From positions 259,750,501 to 259,814,500 of the forward strand of contig NC_092341.1 in the NCBI RefSeq assembly GCF_046630445.1: a stretch of 64,000 bases of DNA. The letters are read 5' to 3'. The notes beneath the pieces are model-generated. The model saw only the letters and a program-made list of their open reading frames with translations, was not told the origin of the DNA and made no database searches. Position 1 is the stretch's first letter, and every line of letters begins with the position of its first letter. Origin of the DNA: Rutidosis leptorrhynchoides. Its lineage: Eukaryota > Streptophyta > Magnoliopsida > Asterales > Asteraceae. Positions 20,662 through 41,179 of the stretch are shown piece after piece. The position numbers and the translations under genes are program-made.

Positions 20662-23600
20662 TGAAATGTCCCGTTCTTATTGATTAAAAACGTTCCATAT
20701 TAATTGATTTCGTTGCGAGGTTTTGACCTCTATATGAGACGTTTTTCAAAGACTGCATTCATTTTAAAACAAACCATAACCTTTATTTCATCAATAAAGG
20801 TTTAAAAAGCTTTACGTAGATTATCAAATAATGATAATCTAAAATATCCTGTTTACACACGACCATTACATAATGGTTTACAATACAAATATGTTACAAC
20901 AAAATAAGTTTCTTGAATGCAGTTTTTACACAATATCATACAAGCATGGACTCCAAATCTCGTCCTTATTTAAGTATGCGACAGCGGAAGCTCTTAATAA
21001 TCACCTGAGAATAAACATGCTTAAAACGTCAACAAAAATGTTGGTGAGTTATAGGTTTAACCTATATATATCAAATCATAATAATAGACCACAAGATTTC
21101 ATATTTCAATACACATCCCATACATAGAGATAAAAGTCATTCATATGGTGAACACCTGGTAACCGACATTAACAAGATGCATATATAAGAATATCCCCAT
21201 CATTCCGGGACACCTTTCGGATATGATATAAATTTCGAAGTACTAAAGCATCCGGTACTTTGGATGGGGTTTGTTAGGCCCAATAGATCTATCTTTAGGA
21301 TTCGCGTCAATTAGGGTGTCTGTTCCCTAATTCTTAGATTACCAGACTTAATAAAAAGGGACATATTCGATTTCGATAATTCAACCATAGAATGTAGTTT
21401 CACGTACTTGTGTCTATTTTGTAAATCATTTATAAAACCTGCATGTATTCTCATCCCAAAAATATTAGATTGTAAAAGTGGGACTATAACTCACTTTCAC
21501 AGATTTTTACTTCGTCGGGAAGTAAGACTTGGCCACTGGTTGATTCACGAACCTATAACAATATATACATATATATCAAAGTATGTTCAAAATATATTTA
21601 CAACACTTTTAATATATTTTGATGTTTTAAGTTTATTAAGTCAGCTGTCCTCGTTAGTAACCTATAACTAGTTGTCCACAGTTAGATGTACAGAAATAAA
21701 TCGATAAATATTATCTTGAATCAATCCACGACCCAGTGTATACGTATCTCAGTATTGATCACAACTCAAACTATATATATTTTGGAATCAACCTCAACCC
21801 TGTATAGCTAACTCCAACATTCACATATAGAGTGTCTATGGTTGTTCCAAAATATATATAGATGTGTCGACATGATAGGTTGAAACATTGTATACGTGTC
21901 TATGGTATCTCAAGATTACATAATATACAATACAAGTTGATTAAGTTATGGTTGGAATAGATTTGTTACCAATTTTCACGTAGCTAAAATGAGAAAAATT
22001 ATCCAATCTTTTTTTTACCCATAACTTCTTCATTTTAAATCTGTTTTGAGTGAATCAAATTGATATGGTTTCATATTGAACTCTATTTTATGAATCTAAA
22101 CAGAAAAGTATAGGTTTATAGTCGGAAAAATAAGTTACAAGTCGTTTTTGTAAAGGTAGTCATTTCAGTCGAAAGAACGACGTCTAGATGACCATTTTAG
22201 AAAACATACTTCCACTTTGAGTTTAACCATAATTTTTGGATATAGTTTCATGTTCATAATAAAAATCATTTTCTCAGAATAACAACTTTTAAATCAAAGT
22301 TTATCATAGTTTTTAATTAACTAACCCAAAACAGCCCGCGGTGTTACTACGACGGCGTAAATCCGGTTTTACGGTGTTTTTTGTGTTTCCAGGTTTTAAA
22401 TCATTAAGTTAGCATATCATATAGATATAAAATATGTGTTTAGTTGATTTTAAAAGTCAAGTTAGAAGGATTAACTTTTGTTTGCGAACAAGTTTAGAAT
22501 TAACTAAACTATGTTCTAGTGATTACAAGTTTAAACCTTCGAATAAGATAGCTTTATATGTATGAATCGAATGATGTTATGAACATCATTACTACCTTAA
22601 GTTCCTTGGATAAACCTACTGGAAAATAGAAAAATGGATCTAGCTTCAACGGATCCTTGGATGGCTCGAAGTTCTTGAAGCAGAATCATGACACGAAAAC
22701 AAGTTCAAGTAAGATCATCACTTGAAATAAGATTGTTATAGTTATAGAAATTGAACCAAAGTTTGAATATGATTATTACCTTGTATTAGAATGATAACCT
22801 ACTGTAATAAACAAAGATTTCTTGAGGTTGGATGATCACCTTACAAGATTGGAAGTGAGCTAGCAAACTTGAAAGTATTCTTGATTTTATGTAACTAGAA
22901 CTTGTAGAATTTATGAAGAACACTTAGAACTTGAAGATAGAACTTGAGAGAGATCAATTAGATAAAGAAAATTGAAGAATGAAAGTGTTTGTAGGTGTTT
23001 TTGGTCGTTGGTGTATGGATTAGATATAAAGGATATGTAATTTTGTTTTCATGTAAATAAGTCATGAATGATTACTCATATTTTTGTAATTTTATGAGAT
23101 ATTTCATGCTAGTTGCCAAATGATGGTTCCCACATGTGTTAGGTGACTCACATGGGCTGCTAAGAGCTGATCATTGGAGTGTATATACCAATAGTACATA
23201 CATCTAAAAGCTGTGTATTGTACGAGTACGAATACGGGTGCATACGAGTAGAATTGTTGATGAAACTGAACGAGGATGTAATTGTAAGAATTTTTGTTAA
23301 GTAGAAGTATTTTGATAAGTGTATTGAAGTCTTTCAAAAGTGTATAAATACATATTAAAACACTACATGTATATACATTTTAACTGAGTCGTTAAGTCCT
23401 CGTTAGTCGTTACATGTAAGTGTTGTTTTGAAACCTTTAGGTTAACGATCTTGTTAAATGTTGTTAACCCAATGTTTATAATATCAAATGAGATTTTAAA
23501 TTATTATATTATCATGATATTATCATGTATGAATATCTCTTAATATGATATATATACATTAAATGTCTTTACAACGATAATCGTTACATATATGTCTCGT

Positions 23601-23915
23601 TTAAAAATCATTAAGTTAGTAGTCTTGTTTTTACATATGTAGTTCATTGTTAATATACTTAATGATATGTTTAATTATCATAGTATCATGTTAACTATAT
23701 ATATATATATCCATATATATGTCATCATATAGTTTTTACAAGTTTTAACGTTCGTGAATCACCGGTCAACTTGGGTGGTCAATTGTCTATATGAAACATA
23801 TTTCAGTTAATCAAGTCTTAACAAGTTTGATTGCTTAACATGTTGGAAACATTTAATCATGTAAATATCAATCTCAATTAATATATATATACATGGAAAA
23901 GTTCGGGTCACTACA
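20662..23915 (-). repeat. E2 3' LTR (3,254 bp)
   Basis: On the plus strand it runs from TGAAATGTCCC to GGGTCACTACA. It carries the minus-strand donor-like GTGAGT (21494-21489) and acceptor-like TTTATTCTCAG (ending 21005). The short 77-codon frame at 23104-23337 has no ATG and is not considered a gene. Confidence 0.93.
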
Positions 23916-23950
23916 GTACCTACCCGTTAAATAAATTTCGTCCCGAAATT

Positions 23951-28689
<4,739 letters not shown>

Positions 28690-28994
28690 ACAGAATATTA
28701 AGAGTAGTTAATAGTATTTCATAGCATAATATGAACTCATTTATAAAAGCTTTTTCTTCATATTAGCGTTTTATAAGTTTAAATTCGGGTAGTACCTACC
28801 CGTTAAGTTCATACTTAGTAGCTAATATACAATTCAACTACTACAATTCTATATGAAAAACTGATTATAATAATATTTTGCGTTCAAACTTTTACACAAT
28901 ATTTTACAAACTTACAATACCGCTTATTTTACATATAGCATGAAATATAGCACACAATAAATTTGATACAAGATGATTGTGAAGATAATTCTAG

Positions 28995-29678
28995 CTAGTA
29001 CACAAGTCGTTCAGCAAAGGCAATAAAGACACGTAATTCATACGTCCAGAAACAAGTCATGCATTCTGGTTTTACTAGGATTACTTCCCATCCTTGGTCT
29101 TGTGGAACATAACCGTTATGGCCGTTGATAAGACAGCGTGTTGTAACGTCGTCAAAGGGACGAGGGTTACGTAATGTCCAACAGTCCCGTAACAATCTAA
29201 AAACCTCATTTCTTAGGCCAATTACCGACTCCGTCACTTGTGGGAACATTTTGTTTAATAGTTGTAGCCCGATGTTCTTGTTCTCACTTTGGTGAGAAGC
29301 GAACATTACTAATCCGTAAGCATAATATGCTTCTTTATGTTGCATGTTAGCCGCTTTTTCTAAATCACGAAGTCCAATATTCGGATATATTGAGTCAAAA
29401 TAATTTCTTAACCCATTGCGTAAAATAGCATTTGGGTTCCCCGCAATATATGCGTCAAAGTAAACACATCGTAACTTATGGATTTCCCAATGTGATATCC
29501 CCCATCTTTCGAACGAAAGCCTTTTATAAACCAAGGCATTCTTAGAAAGTTCTTCGAATGTCTTACAAACTGATCTCGCCTTAAATAGTTGTGCCGAAGA
29601 ATTCTGACCGACTCTAGACAAGATTTCATCAATCATGTCTCCGGGTAGGTCTCTTAAAATATTGGGTTGTCTATCCAT
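28995..29678 (-). CDS. F-box protein ORF carried inside retrotransposon E2
   Basis: An intact 227-aa frame (ATG 29678-29676) sits between the acidic ORF and gag, as in E1. The F-box lies at residues about 5-50 (NILRDLPGDMIDEILSRV ... VCKTFEEL), SEL1-like features follow (AGNPNAILRNGL, MQHKEAYYAYGL), and the C terminus keeps CMTCFWTYELRVFI. It is about 76% identical to the E1 protein. In a 110-codon stretch aligned by hand I count about 19 synonymous and 20 replacement codon changes; since some three quarters of random changes would be replacements, this suggests past purifying selection. The frame is open although gag-pol of the same element has five stops. The likely biochemical role is SKP1 binding in an SCF ligase; the target is unknown. 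A TTTTACAG acceptor-like site lies just before the ATG here too. Confidence 0.75.
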   Translation of the reverse strand: MDRQPNILRDLPGDMIDEILSRVGQNSSAQLFKARSVCKTFEELSKNALVYKRLSFERWGISHWEIHKLRCVYFDAYIAGNPNAILRNGLRNYFDSIYPNIGLRDLEKAANMQHKEAYYAYGLVMFASHQSENKNIGLQLLNKMFPQVTESVIGLRNEVFRLLRDCWTLRNPRPFDDVTTRCLINGHNGYVPQDQGWEVILVKPECMTCFWTYELRVFIAFAERLVY

Positions 29679-29816
29679 TTTGTGTTTTTATACTGTAAAA
29701 TAGACAAGAGTTAGTTTCATAAAAAAAAATAATTATTAATACAAGCAATTTTTACATATATCATAAAGCATAAGCACACTATATTACATATATTACACCA
29801 CACGAATACAACTATC

Positions 29817-30431
29817 TTATTCCGACTCGCTTGTTTCTTCTTCTTCGGTTTTGGTTCATTTTGCCAAGTTTCTAGGGATATATGATGTTCCCCTAATACG
29901 AGCCGTCGTTTTCCACATTGGTTTAGAAAAACCTGGTGGTTTAGAGGTTCCCGGGTCATTGTTACAACTTAAGGACTTCGGGGGTTGACGATACATATAA
30001 AGTTCATCGGGGTTGGAATTAGATTTCTCTATTTTTATGCCCTTTCCCTTATTATTTTCTTTTGCCTTTTTAAATTCAGGTGGGGTAATTTCTATAATAT
30101 CATCGGAATTCTTGTCGGAATCCGATTCATCGGAGAATTGGTAATCCTCCCAATATTTTGCTTCCTTGGCGGAAACACCATTGACCATAATTAACCTTGG
30201 TAGGTTGGTTGAGGATTTTCTTTTACTTAACCATTTTATTATTTCCCCCACCGGTTCTATTTCTTCATCCGGTTCCGATTCTTCTTCCGGTTCCGATTCT
30301 TCTTCCGGTTCCTACTCTTCTTCCGGTTCCTCTTCGGGAACTTGTGAATCAGTCCACGAATCATTCCAATTTATATTTGACTCTTCATTATTATTAGGTG
30401 AGTCAATGGGACTTGTTCTAGAGGTAGACAT
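29817..30431 (-). pseudogene. Acidic pre-gag ORF of E2 (204 codons, two stops)
   Basis: The frame begins at the ATG at 30431 (MSTSRTSPIDSPNNNEES), passes an acidic repeat of EEEPEE / EEESEPEE units, then a basic stretch IIKWLSKRKSS, an aromatic-acidic block KYWEDYQFSDESDSD, a Lys-rich segment NNKGKGIKIEK, and KPPGFSKP / RIRGTSYIPR before an acidic C terminus and TAA (29819-29817). TAG at 30314-30312 and TGA at 29858-29856 interrupt it; the latter corresponds to an Arg CGA in E1, a typical CpG decay. No known domain was recognised. Its constant position between primer site and F-box ORF in E1 and E2 suggests it was a genuine accessory protein of the family. Confidence 0.6.
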
Positions 30432-30626
30432 CTTTCACATAATATCAAACGCGTTAAGAGATTAATATATCACATAATATTCACATGTTAAAAATATATA
30501 GTTTCCAACAAAATTTGTTAAGCAATCATTTTTCAAGTAAACACGGTCGAAGTCCAGACTCACTAATGCATCCTAACAAACTCGATAAGACACACTAATG
30601 CAAAATTCTGGTTCTCTAAGACCAAC

Positions 30627-30638
30627 GCTCAGATACCA
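30627..30638 (-). other. E2 primer-binding site (initiator Met tRNA)
   Basis: On the minus strand TGGTATCTGAGC follows the 5' LTR after two bases. It matches the iMet primer complement TGGTATCAGAGC at 11 of 12 positions. Confidence 0.88.
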
Positions 30639-30640
30639 AC

Positions 30641-33600
30641 TGAAATGTCCCGTTCTTATTGATTAAAAACGTTCCATATTAATTGATTTCGTTGCGAGGT
30701 TTTGACCTCTATATGAGACGTTTTTCAAAGACTGCATTCATTTTAAAAAAACCATAACCTTTATTTCATCAATAAAGGTTTAAAAAGCTTTACGTAGATT
30801 ATCAAATAATGATAATCTAAAATATCCTGTTTACACACGACCATTACATAATGGTTTACAATACAAATATGTTACAACAAAATAAGTTTCTTGAATGCAG
30901 TTTTTACACAATATCATACAAGCATGGACTCCAAATCTCGTCCTTATTTAAGTATGCGACAGCGGAAGCTCTTAATAATCACCTGAGAATAAACATGCTT
31001 AAAACGTCAACAAAAATGTTGGTGAGTTATAGGTTTAACCTATATATATCAAATCATAATAATAGACCACAAGATTTCATATTTCAATACACATCCCATA
31101 CATAGAGATAAAAGTCATTCATATGGTGAACACCTGGTAACCGACATTAACAAGATGCATATATAAGAATATCCCCATCATTCCGGGACACCCTTCAGAT
31201 ATGATATAAATTTCAAAGTACTAAAGCATCCGGTACTTTGGATGGGGTTTGTTAGGCCCAATAGATCTATCTTTAGGATTCGCGTCAATTAGGGTGTCTG
31301 TTCCCTAATTCTTAGATTACCAGACTTAATAAAAAGGGGCATATTCGATTTCGATAATTCAACCATAGAATGTAGTTTCACGTACTTGTGTCTATTTTGT
31401 AAATCATTTATAAAACCTGCATGTATTCTCATCCCAAAAATATTAGATTTTAAAAGTGGGACTATAACTCACTTTCACAGATTTTTACTTCGTCGGGAAG
31501 TAAGACTTGGCCACTGGTTGATTCACGAACCTATAACAATATATACATATATATCAAAGTATGTTCAAAATATATTTACAACACTTTTAATATATTTTGA
31601 TGTTTTAAGTTTATTAAGTCAGCTGTCCTCGTTAGTAACCTACAACTAGTTGTCCACAGTTAGATGTACAGAAATAAATCGATAAATATTATCCTGAATC
31701 AATCCACGACCCAGTGTATACGTATCTCAGTATTGATCACAACTCAAACTATATATATTTTGGAATCAACCTCAACCCTGTATAGCTAACTCCAACATTC
31801 ACATATAGAGTGTCTATGGTTGTTCCGAAATATATATAGATGTGTCGACATGATAGGTCAAAACATTGTATACGTGTCTATGGTATCTCAAGATTACATA
31901 ATATACAATACAAGTTGATTAAGTTATGGTTGGAATAGATTTGTTACCAATTTTCACGTAGCTAAAATGAGAAAAATTATCCAATATTTTTTTTACCCAT
32001 AACTTCTTCATTTTAAATCCGTTTTGAGTGAATCAAATTGCTATGGTTTCATATTGAACTCTATTTTATGAATCTAAACAGAAAAAGTATAGGTTTATAG
32101 TTAGAAAAATAAGTTACAAGTCATTTTTGTAAAGGTAGTCATTTCAGTCGAAAGAACGACGTCTAGATGACCATTTTAGAAAACATACTTCCACTTTGAG
32201 TTTAACCATAATTTTTGGATATAGTTTCATGTTCATAATAAAAATCATTTTCTCAGAATAATAACTTTTAAATCAAAGTTTATCATAGTTTTTAATTAAC
32301 TAACCCAAAACAGCCCGCGGTGTTACTACGACGGCGTAAATCCGATTTTACGGTGTTTTTCGTGTTTCCAGGTTTTAAATCATTAAGTTAACATATCATA
32401 TAGATATAGAACATGTGTTTAGTTGATTTTAAAAGTCAAGTTAGAAGGATTAGATTTTGTTTGCGAACAAGTTTAGAATTAACTAAACTATGTTCTAGTG
32501 ATTACAAGTTTAAACCTTCGAATAAGATAGCTTTATATGTATGAATCGAATGATGTTATGAATATCATTACTACCTTAAGTTCCTTGGATAAACCTACTG
32601 GAAAATAGAAAAATGGATCTAGCTTCAACGGATCCTTGGATGGCTCGAAGTTCTTGAAGCAGAATCATGACACGAAAACAAGTTCAAGTAAGATCATCAC
32701 TTGAAATAAGATTGTTATAGTTATAGAAATTGAACCAAAGTTTGAATATGATTATTACTTTGTATTAGAATGATAACCTACTGTAAGAAACAAAGATTTC
32801 TTGAGGTTGGATGATCACCTTACAAGATTGGAAGTGAGCTAGCAAACTTGAAAGTATTCTTGATTTTATGTAACTAGAACTTGTAGAATTTATGAAGAAC
32901 ACTTAGAACTTGAAGATAGAACTTGAGAGAGATCAATTAGATGAAGAAAATTGAAGAATAAAAGTGTTTGTAGGTGTTTTTGGTCGTTGGTGTATGGATT
33001 AGATATAAAGGATATGTAATTTTGTTTTCATGTAAATAAGTCATGAATGATTACTCATATTTTTGTAATTTTATGAGATATTTCATGCTAGTTGGCAAAT
33101 GATGGTTCCCACATGTATTAGGTGACTCACATGGGCTGCTAAGAGCTGATCATTGGAGTGTATATACCAATAGTACATACATCTAAAAGCTGTGTATTGT
33201 ACGAGTACGAATACGGGTGCATACGAGTAGAATTGTTGATGAAACTGAACGAGGATGTAATTGTAAGAATTTTTGTTAAGTAGAAGTATTTTGATAAGTG
33301 TATTGAAGTATTTCAAAAGTGTATAAATACATATTAAAACACTACATGTATATACATTTTAACTGAGTCGTTAAGTCATCGTTAGTCGTTACATGTAAGT
33401 GTTGTTTTGAAACCTTTAGGTTAACGATCTTGTTAAATGTTGTTAACCCAATGTTTATAATATCAAATGAGATTTTAAATTATTATATTATCATGATATT
33501 ATCATGTATGAATATCTCTTAATATGATATATATACATTAAATGTCTTTACAACGATAATCGTTACATATATGTCTCGTTTAAAAATCATTAAGTTAGTA

Positions 33601-33892
33601 GTCTTGTTTTTACATATGTAGTTCATTGTTAATATACTTAATGATATGTTTAATTATCATAGTATCATGTTAACTATATATATATATCCATATATATGTC
33701 ATCATATAGTTTTTACAAGTTTTAACGTTCGTGAATCACCGGTCAACTTGGGTGGTCAATTGTCTATATAAAACATATTTTAGTTAATGAAGTCTTAACA
33801 AGTTTGATTGCTTAACATGTTGGAAACATTTAATCATGTAAATATCAATCTCAATTAATATATATATACATGGAAAAGTTCGGGTCACAACA
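30641..33892 (-). repeat. E2 5' LTR (3,252 bp)
   Basis: It runs TGAAATGTCCC to GGGTCACAACA on the plus strand, paired with 20662-23915. The minus-strand donor-like GTGAGT (31472-31467) and acceptor-like TTTATTCTCAG (ending 30983) enclose 490 bp. The last bases ACAACA differ from ACTACA in the other LTR by one change. Confidence 0.93.
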
Positions 33893-36496
<2,604 letters not shown>

Positions 36497-36497
<1 letters not shown>

Positions 36498-36532
36498 AAT
36501 TTCGGGACGAAATTTATTTAACGGGTAGGTAC
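36497..36532 (+). other. E1 pre-LTR hairpin and polypurine tract
   Basis: Perfect 8-bp arms AAATTTCG and CGAAATTT around the loop GGA (36497-36515) overlap the pol stop codon. They are followed by AACGGGTAGGTAC (36520-36532) directly before the 3' LTR, the position of the plus-strand primer. The same arms recur in E2 (23933-23951) and E4 (63824-63842). Confidence 0.7.
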
Positions 36533-39500
36533 TGTAGTGGCCCGAACTTTTCCATGTTTATATATATTAAATGAAATTGTTATTTACATGATTAAGTGTT
36601 TCCAACATGTTAAGCAATCAACTTGTTAAGACTTGATTAATTTAAATAGGTTTTATATAGACAATTGACCACCCAAGTTGACCGGTGATTCACGAACGTT
36701 AAAACTTGTAAAAACTATATGATGACATATATATATGATTATATATATAGTTAATATGATATTATGATAAGTAAGTATCTCATTAGGTATTTTAACAATG
36801 AGTTATATACATAAAAATGAGACTATTGAATTTAAGAAACTCGAAAACAATATATATAACGATTATCGTTATATCAACGTCTTACTAAGTACTTATGAAT
36901 CATATTAAGATATTGATACACTTGGTTAATTATGTTAAATGATAAGTAAATATATCATTAAGTGTATTAATAATGAACTACATATGTAAAAATAAGACTA
37001 CTAACTTAATAATTTCGAAACGAGACATATATGTAACGATTATCGTTGTAACGACATTTAACTGTATATATATCATACTAAGATATATTATATATCATAA
37101 TATCATGATAATGTAACAATTTAACATCTCTTTAGTTATAATAAACATTAGGTTAACAACATTTAACATGATCGTTAACTTAAAGGTTTCAAATCAACAT
37201 TTACATGTAACGACTAACGATGACTTAACGACTCAGTTAAAATGTATATACATGTAGTGTTTTAATATGTATTCATAAACTTTTGAAAGACTTCAAGACA
37301 CTTATCAAAATACTTCTACTTAACAAAAATGCTAACAATTACATCCTCGTTCAGTTTCATCAATAATTCTACTCGTATGCACCCGTATTCGTACTCGTAC
37401 AATACACAGCTTTTAGATGTATGTACTATTGGTATATATACTCCAATGATCAGCTCTTAGCAGGCCATGTGAGTCACCTAACACATGTGTGAACCATCAT
37501 TTGGCAACTAGCATGAAATATCTCATAAAATTACAAAAATATTAGTAATCATTCATGACTTATTTACATGTAAACAAAGTTACACATCCTTTATATCTAA
37601 TCCATATACCAACGACCAAAAACACCTACAAACACTTTCATTCTTCAATTTTCTTCATCTAATTGATCTCTCTCAAGTTCTATCTTCAAATTCTAAGTGT
37701 TCTTCATAAATTCTATAAGTTCTAGTTTCATAAAATCAAGAATACTTCCAAGTTTGCTAGCTTACTTCCAATCTTGTAAAGTGATCATCCAACCTCAAGA
37801 AATCTTTCTTATTTACAGTAAGAAATCTTTCTAATACAAGGTAATACTTATATTCAAATTTTGATTCAATTCCTATAACTATGACAATCTTATTTCGAGT
37901 GGAAATCTTACTTGAACTTATTTTCATGTCATGATTCTGCTTCAAGAACTTTCAAGCCATCCAAGGATCCTTTGAAGCTAGATCCATTTGTCTCTTTTCC
38001 AGTAGGTTTATCCACAAAACTTGAGGTAGTAATGATGTTCATAACATCATTCGATTCATACATATAAAGCTATCTTATTCGAAGGTTTAAACTTGAAATC
38101 ACTAGAACATAGTTTAGTTAATTCTAAACTTGTTCGCAAACAAAAGTTAATCCTTATAACTTGACTTTTAAAATCAACTAAACACATGTCCTATATCTAT
38201 ATGATATGCTAACCTAATGATTTAAAACCTGGAAACACGAAAAACACCGTAAAACCGGACATACGCCGTCGTAGTAACACCGCGGGCTGTTTTGGGGTTG
38301 ATAATTAAAAACTATGATAAACTTTGATTTAAAAGTTGTTCTTCTGGGAAAATGATTTTTCTTATGAACATGAAACTATATCCAAAAATCATGATTAAAC
38401 TCAAAGTGGAAGTATATTTTTTCAAAATGGTCATCAAGACGTCGTTCTTTCGACTGAAATGACTACCTCTTACAAAAATGACTTGTAACTTATATTTCCG
38501 ACTATAAACCTATACTTTTTATGTTTAGATTCATAAAATTTAGTTCAATATGAAACCATAGCAATTTGATTCACTCAAAACGGATTTAAAACGATGAAGT
38601 TATGGGTAAAACAAGATTGGATTTTTTTTATTGTTGTAGCTACGGAAAATATTGTAACAATTCTATACAAATCATATCCTAGCTAACTTATATTGTATTA
38701 TACATGCATTCTAATATATTATGTAATCTTGGGATACCATAGACACGTATGCAAAAGTTTTGACATATCATATCGACCCATGTATATATATTATTTGGAA
38801 CAACCATAGACACTCTATATGCAGTAATGTTGGAGTTAGCTATACAGGGTTGAGGTTGATTCCAAAAATATATATACTTTGAGTTATGATCTAGCCTGAG
38901 ACGTGTATACACTGGGTCATGGATTGATTCAAGATCATATATATCGATTTATTTCTGTACATCTAATTGTGGACAACTAGTTATAGGTTACTAACGAGGA
39001 CAGCTGACTTAATAAACTTAAAACATTAAAACGTATTAAAACTGTTGTAGATATATTTTGAATATACTTTGATATATATGTACATATTTGTTATAGGTTC
39101 GTGAATCGACCAGTGGCCAAGTCTTACTTCCCGACGAAGTAATAATCTGTGAAAGTAAGTTATAGTCCCACTTTTAAAAACTAATATTTTTGGATGAGAA
39201 TACATGCGGTTTTATAAATGTTTTACAAAATAGACACAAGTAAATGAAACTACATTATATGGGTGAATGATCGAAGCCGAATATGCCCCTTTTTGTTTGG
39301 TAACCTAAGAATTAGTAAACCGATCAACTAATTGACGCGAATCCTAAAGATAGATCTATTGGGCCTAACGAACCCCATCGAAAGTACCGGATGCTTTAGT
39401 ACTTTGATGTTGTTTTTATCATGTCCGAAGGATTTCCCGGAATGATAGGGGATATTCTTATATGCATCTTGTTAATGTCGGTTACCAGGTGTTCACCATA

Positions 39501-39988
39501 TGAATGATTTTTTTTATCTCTATGTATGGGATGTATATTGAAATATGAAATCTTGTGGTCTATTATTATGATTTGATAATATATAGGTTAAACCTATAAC
39601 TCACCAAAATTTTTGTTGACGTTTTAAGCATGTTTATTCTCAGGTGATTATTAAGAGCTTCCGCTGTTTCATACTAAAATAAAGACAAGATTTTGAGTCC
39701 ATGCTTGTATGATATTATGTAAAAACTGCATTCAAGAAACTTATTTTTGATGTAATATATTCTTATTGTAAACCATTATGTAATGGTCGTGTGTAAACGG
39801 TATATTTTAGATTATCATTATTTGATAATCTACGTAATGCTTTTTAAACCTTTATAGATAAAATAAAGGTTATGGTTGTTTTAAAAAATGAATGCAGTCT
39901 TTGAAAAATGTATCATATAGAGGTCAAAACCTCGCGACGAAATCAATTAATATAGAACGTTTATAATCAATATGAACGGGACATTTCA
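36533..39988 (+). repeat. E1 3' LTR (3,456 bp)
   Basis: It runs from TGTAGTGGCCC to GGGACATTTCA, with the target duplication ATAAC following. It retains the 36 bp missing from the 5' LTR. Its donor-like site is GTAAGT (39155-39160) where the other LTR has GTGAGT, and the acceptor-like site ends at 39643, 489 bp in all. Confidence 0.93.
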
Positions 39989-39993
39989 ATAAC

Positions 39994-40447
39994 TCCTTTC
40001 ATTCTTAAGGCTCTAGGGTTTAACTGTCCTAATAAGGCATGAAGGCTAATTGGAGGTTGATGATCAACTTGAACATTATGATTTTCTACCTCATCTTCAA
40101 CCAACATCTCATCCTCATCAGTAACCTCATCATCATCTACCTCAATTAAGTGCAAATTAGGCCTATTTGGACACTTATGATATCTACTCCATTTTCCTCA
40201 CAATTATAACATTCCCTTTTTGCATCTTTCTTTGCTTTCTCACTATCAGAAAGCTGTTTAGCCCTTGAAATCCTAGGGTTGCCAACTTTAATAGCAGTAG
40301 TATCAGTGGTCTTATAAGCAGAAGGCAAAGGTAAAACACCAACTTGTTTACTATTCCATTGAGTGTACACCTTATCGTTCAACTTATCTTCATACATCTT
40401 GGCTAAACCTATAGCCCGACTTAAAGAAAAAGGTGTTTTTGACTTAA
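39994..40447 (-). pseudogene. E5: gag fragment of an older Ty3 element
   Basis: Minus-strand reading gives the end of a gag protein: LSRAIGLAKMYEDKL, then SDSEKAKKDAKRECYNCEE, a one-base deletion (frameshift) at the Cys-rich knuckle near 40190, then the continuation HKCPNRPNLHLIEVDDDE, an acidic linker and ISLHALLGQLNPRALRMKGVI. This gag-to-protease linker is typical of plant Ty3 elements other than E1/E2/E4. E1 is inserted at its left end and E4 at its right end. The sequence on the far side of E1 (leftwards from 9185) does not continue as a protease, so the fragment was already rearranged before E1 arrived. Confidence 0.7.
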
Positions 40448-41179
40448 TGTAACGACCCTATTTTTTCCGTTATCTTTTGCCGTTAATTATTTTTACGACC
40501 GTTAATTTTTATTCGTGCCACGTCATTTCTATGACCTATAATATTATTTTTGTAATAATATATTAATTATTATGTGTTATGTGAATATTTATATTCATAT
40601 TTTAAGTTATACGTTTCTACGTGTCGCGGATTTCTATCCGGCGAATCATTTCGGTTTTCAAAGCAACGGTCAGACTTTTGGGATTTTTAAATCCAAATTA
40701 TTTTAAATATGATATTTTGATGTCATATGAAAATATATGGTGTTTATATATTTTATTTGTCGCGTACGCGTTATCTCTCCGAATATTTAATCGCGTAGCT
40801 GTGTTTTCGCGTTTCGGGCTTCGTTCGGGCATTCGTGCCACAAGCAAATACTCTTAGCATCAATTTGGCTCACAAGTGGAGCCCACCCTACCTATTTCAG
40901 CCGAAAATTTCAAAGGGGAGGGGGTTAGGTTGTCAAATTTTCAAACTTGGGATTAAATTGATCAAAATCACCAAAATGCTTCTCATTTTTAACCTAGCTT
41001 CATTTTTTTTTTCTTTTCTCTCTTTCTCCTACCTTTTTGAACATCCCCCATCAGCCATATATCATCATCATCTTCTTTCAATCAAGTGCTTGGATCATCA
41101 AATCAATTGCATAAACGCGTTCCTCTCGATCTCCTCTACACGTTCATACCAATTGATTCTTGATTAGGGTATAAACCCT
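40448..41179 (+). repeat. E4 5' LTR, left part
   Basis: It starts TGTAACGACCC and is closely matched by the 3' LTR at 63860-64000. E3 inserted after 41179; the ACCCT before it (41175-41179) is duplicated at 56421-56425. Small open frames here (such as 40621-40857) show no domain. Confidence 0.88.

Noticed and set aside
40621-41167. Two short plus-strand ORFs in the E4 LTR
   Set aside because: No domain, and the position is LTR sequence.
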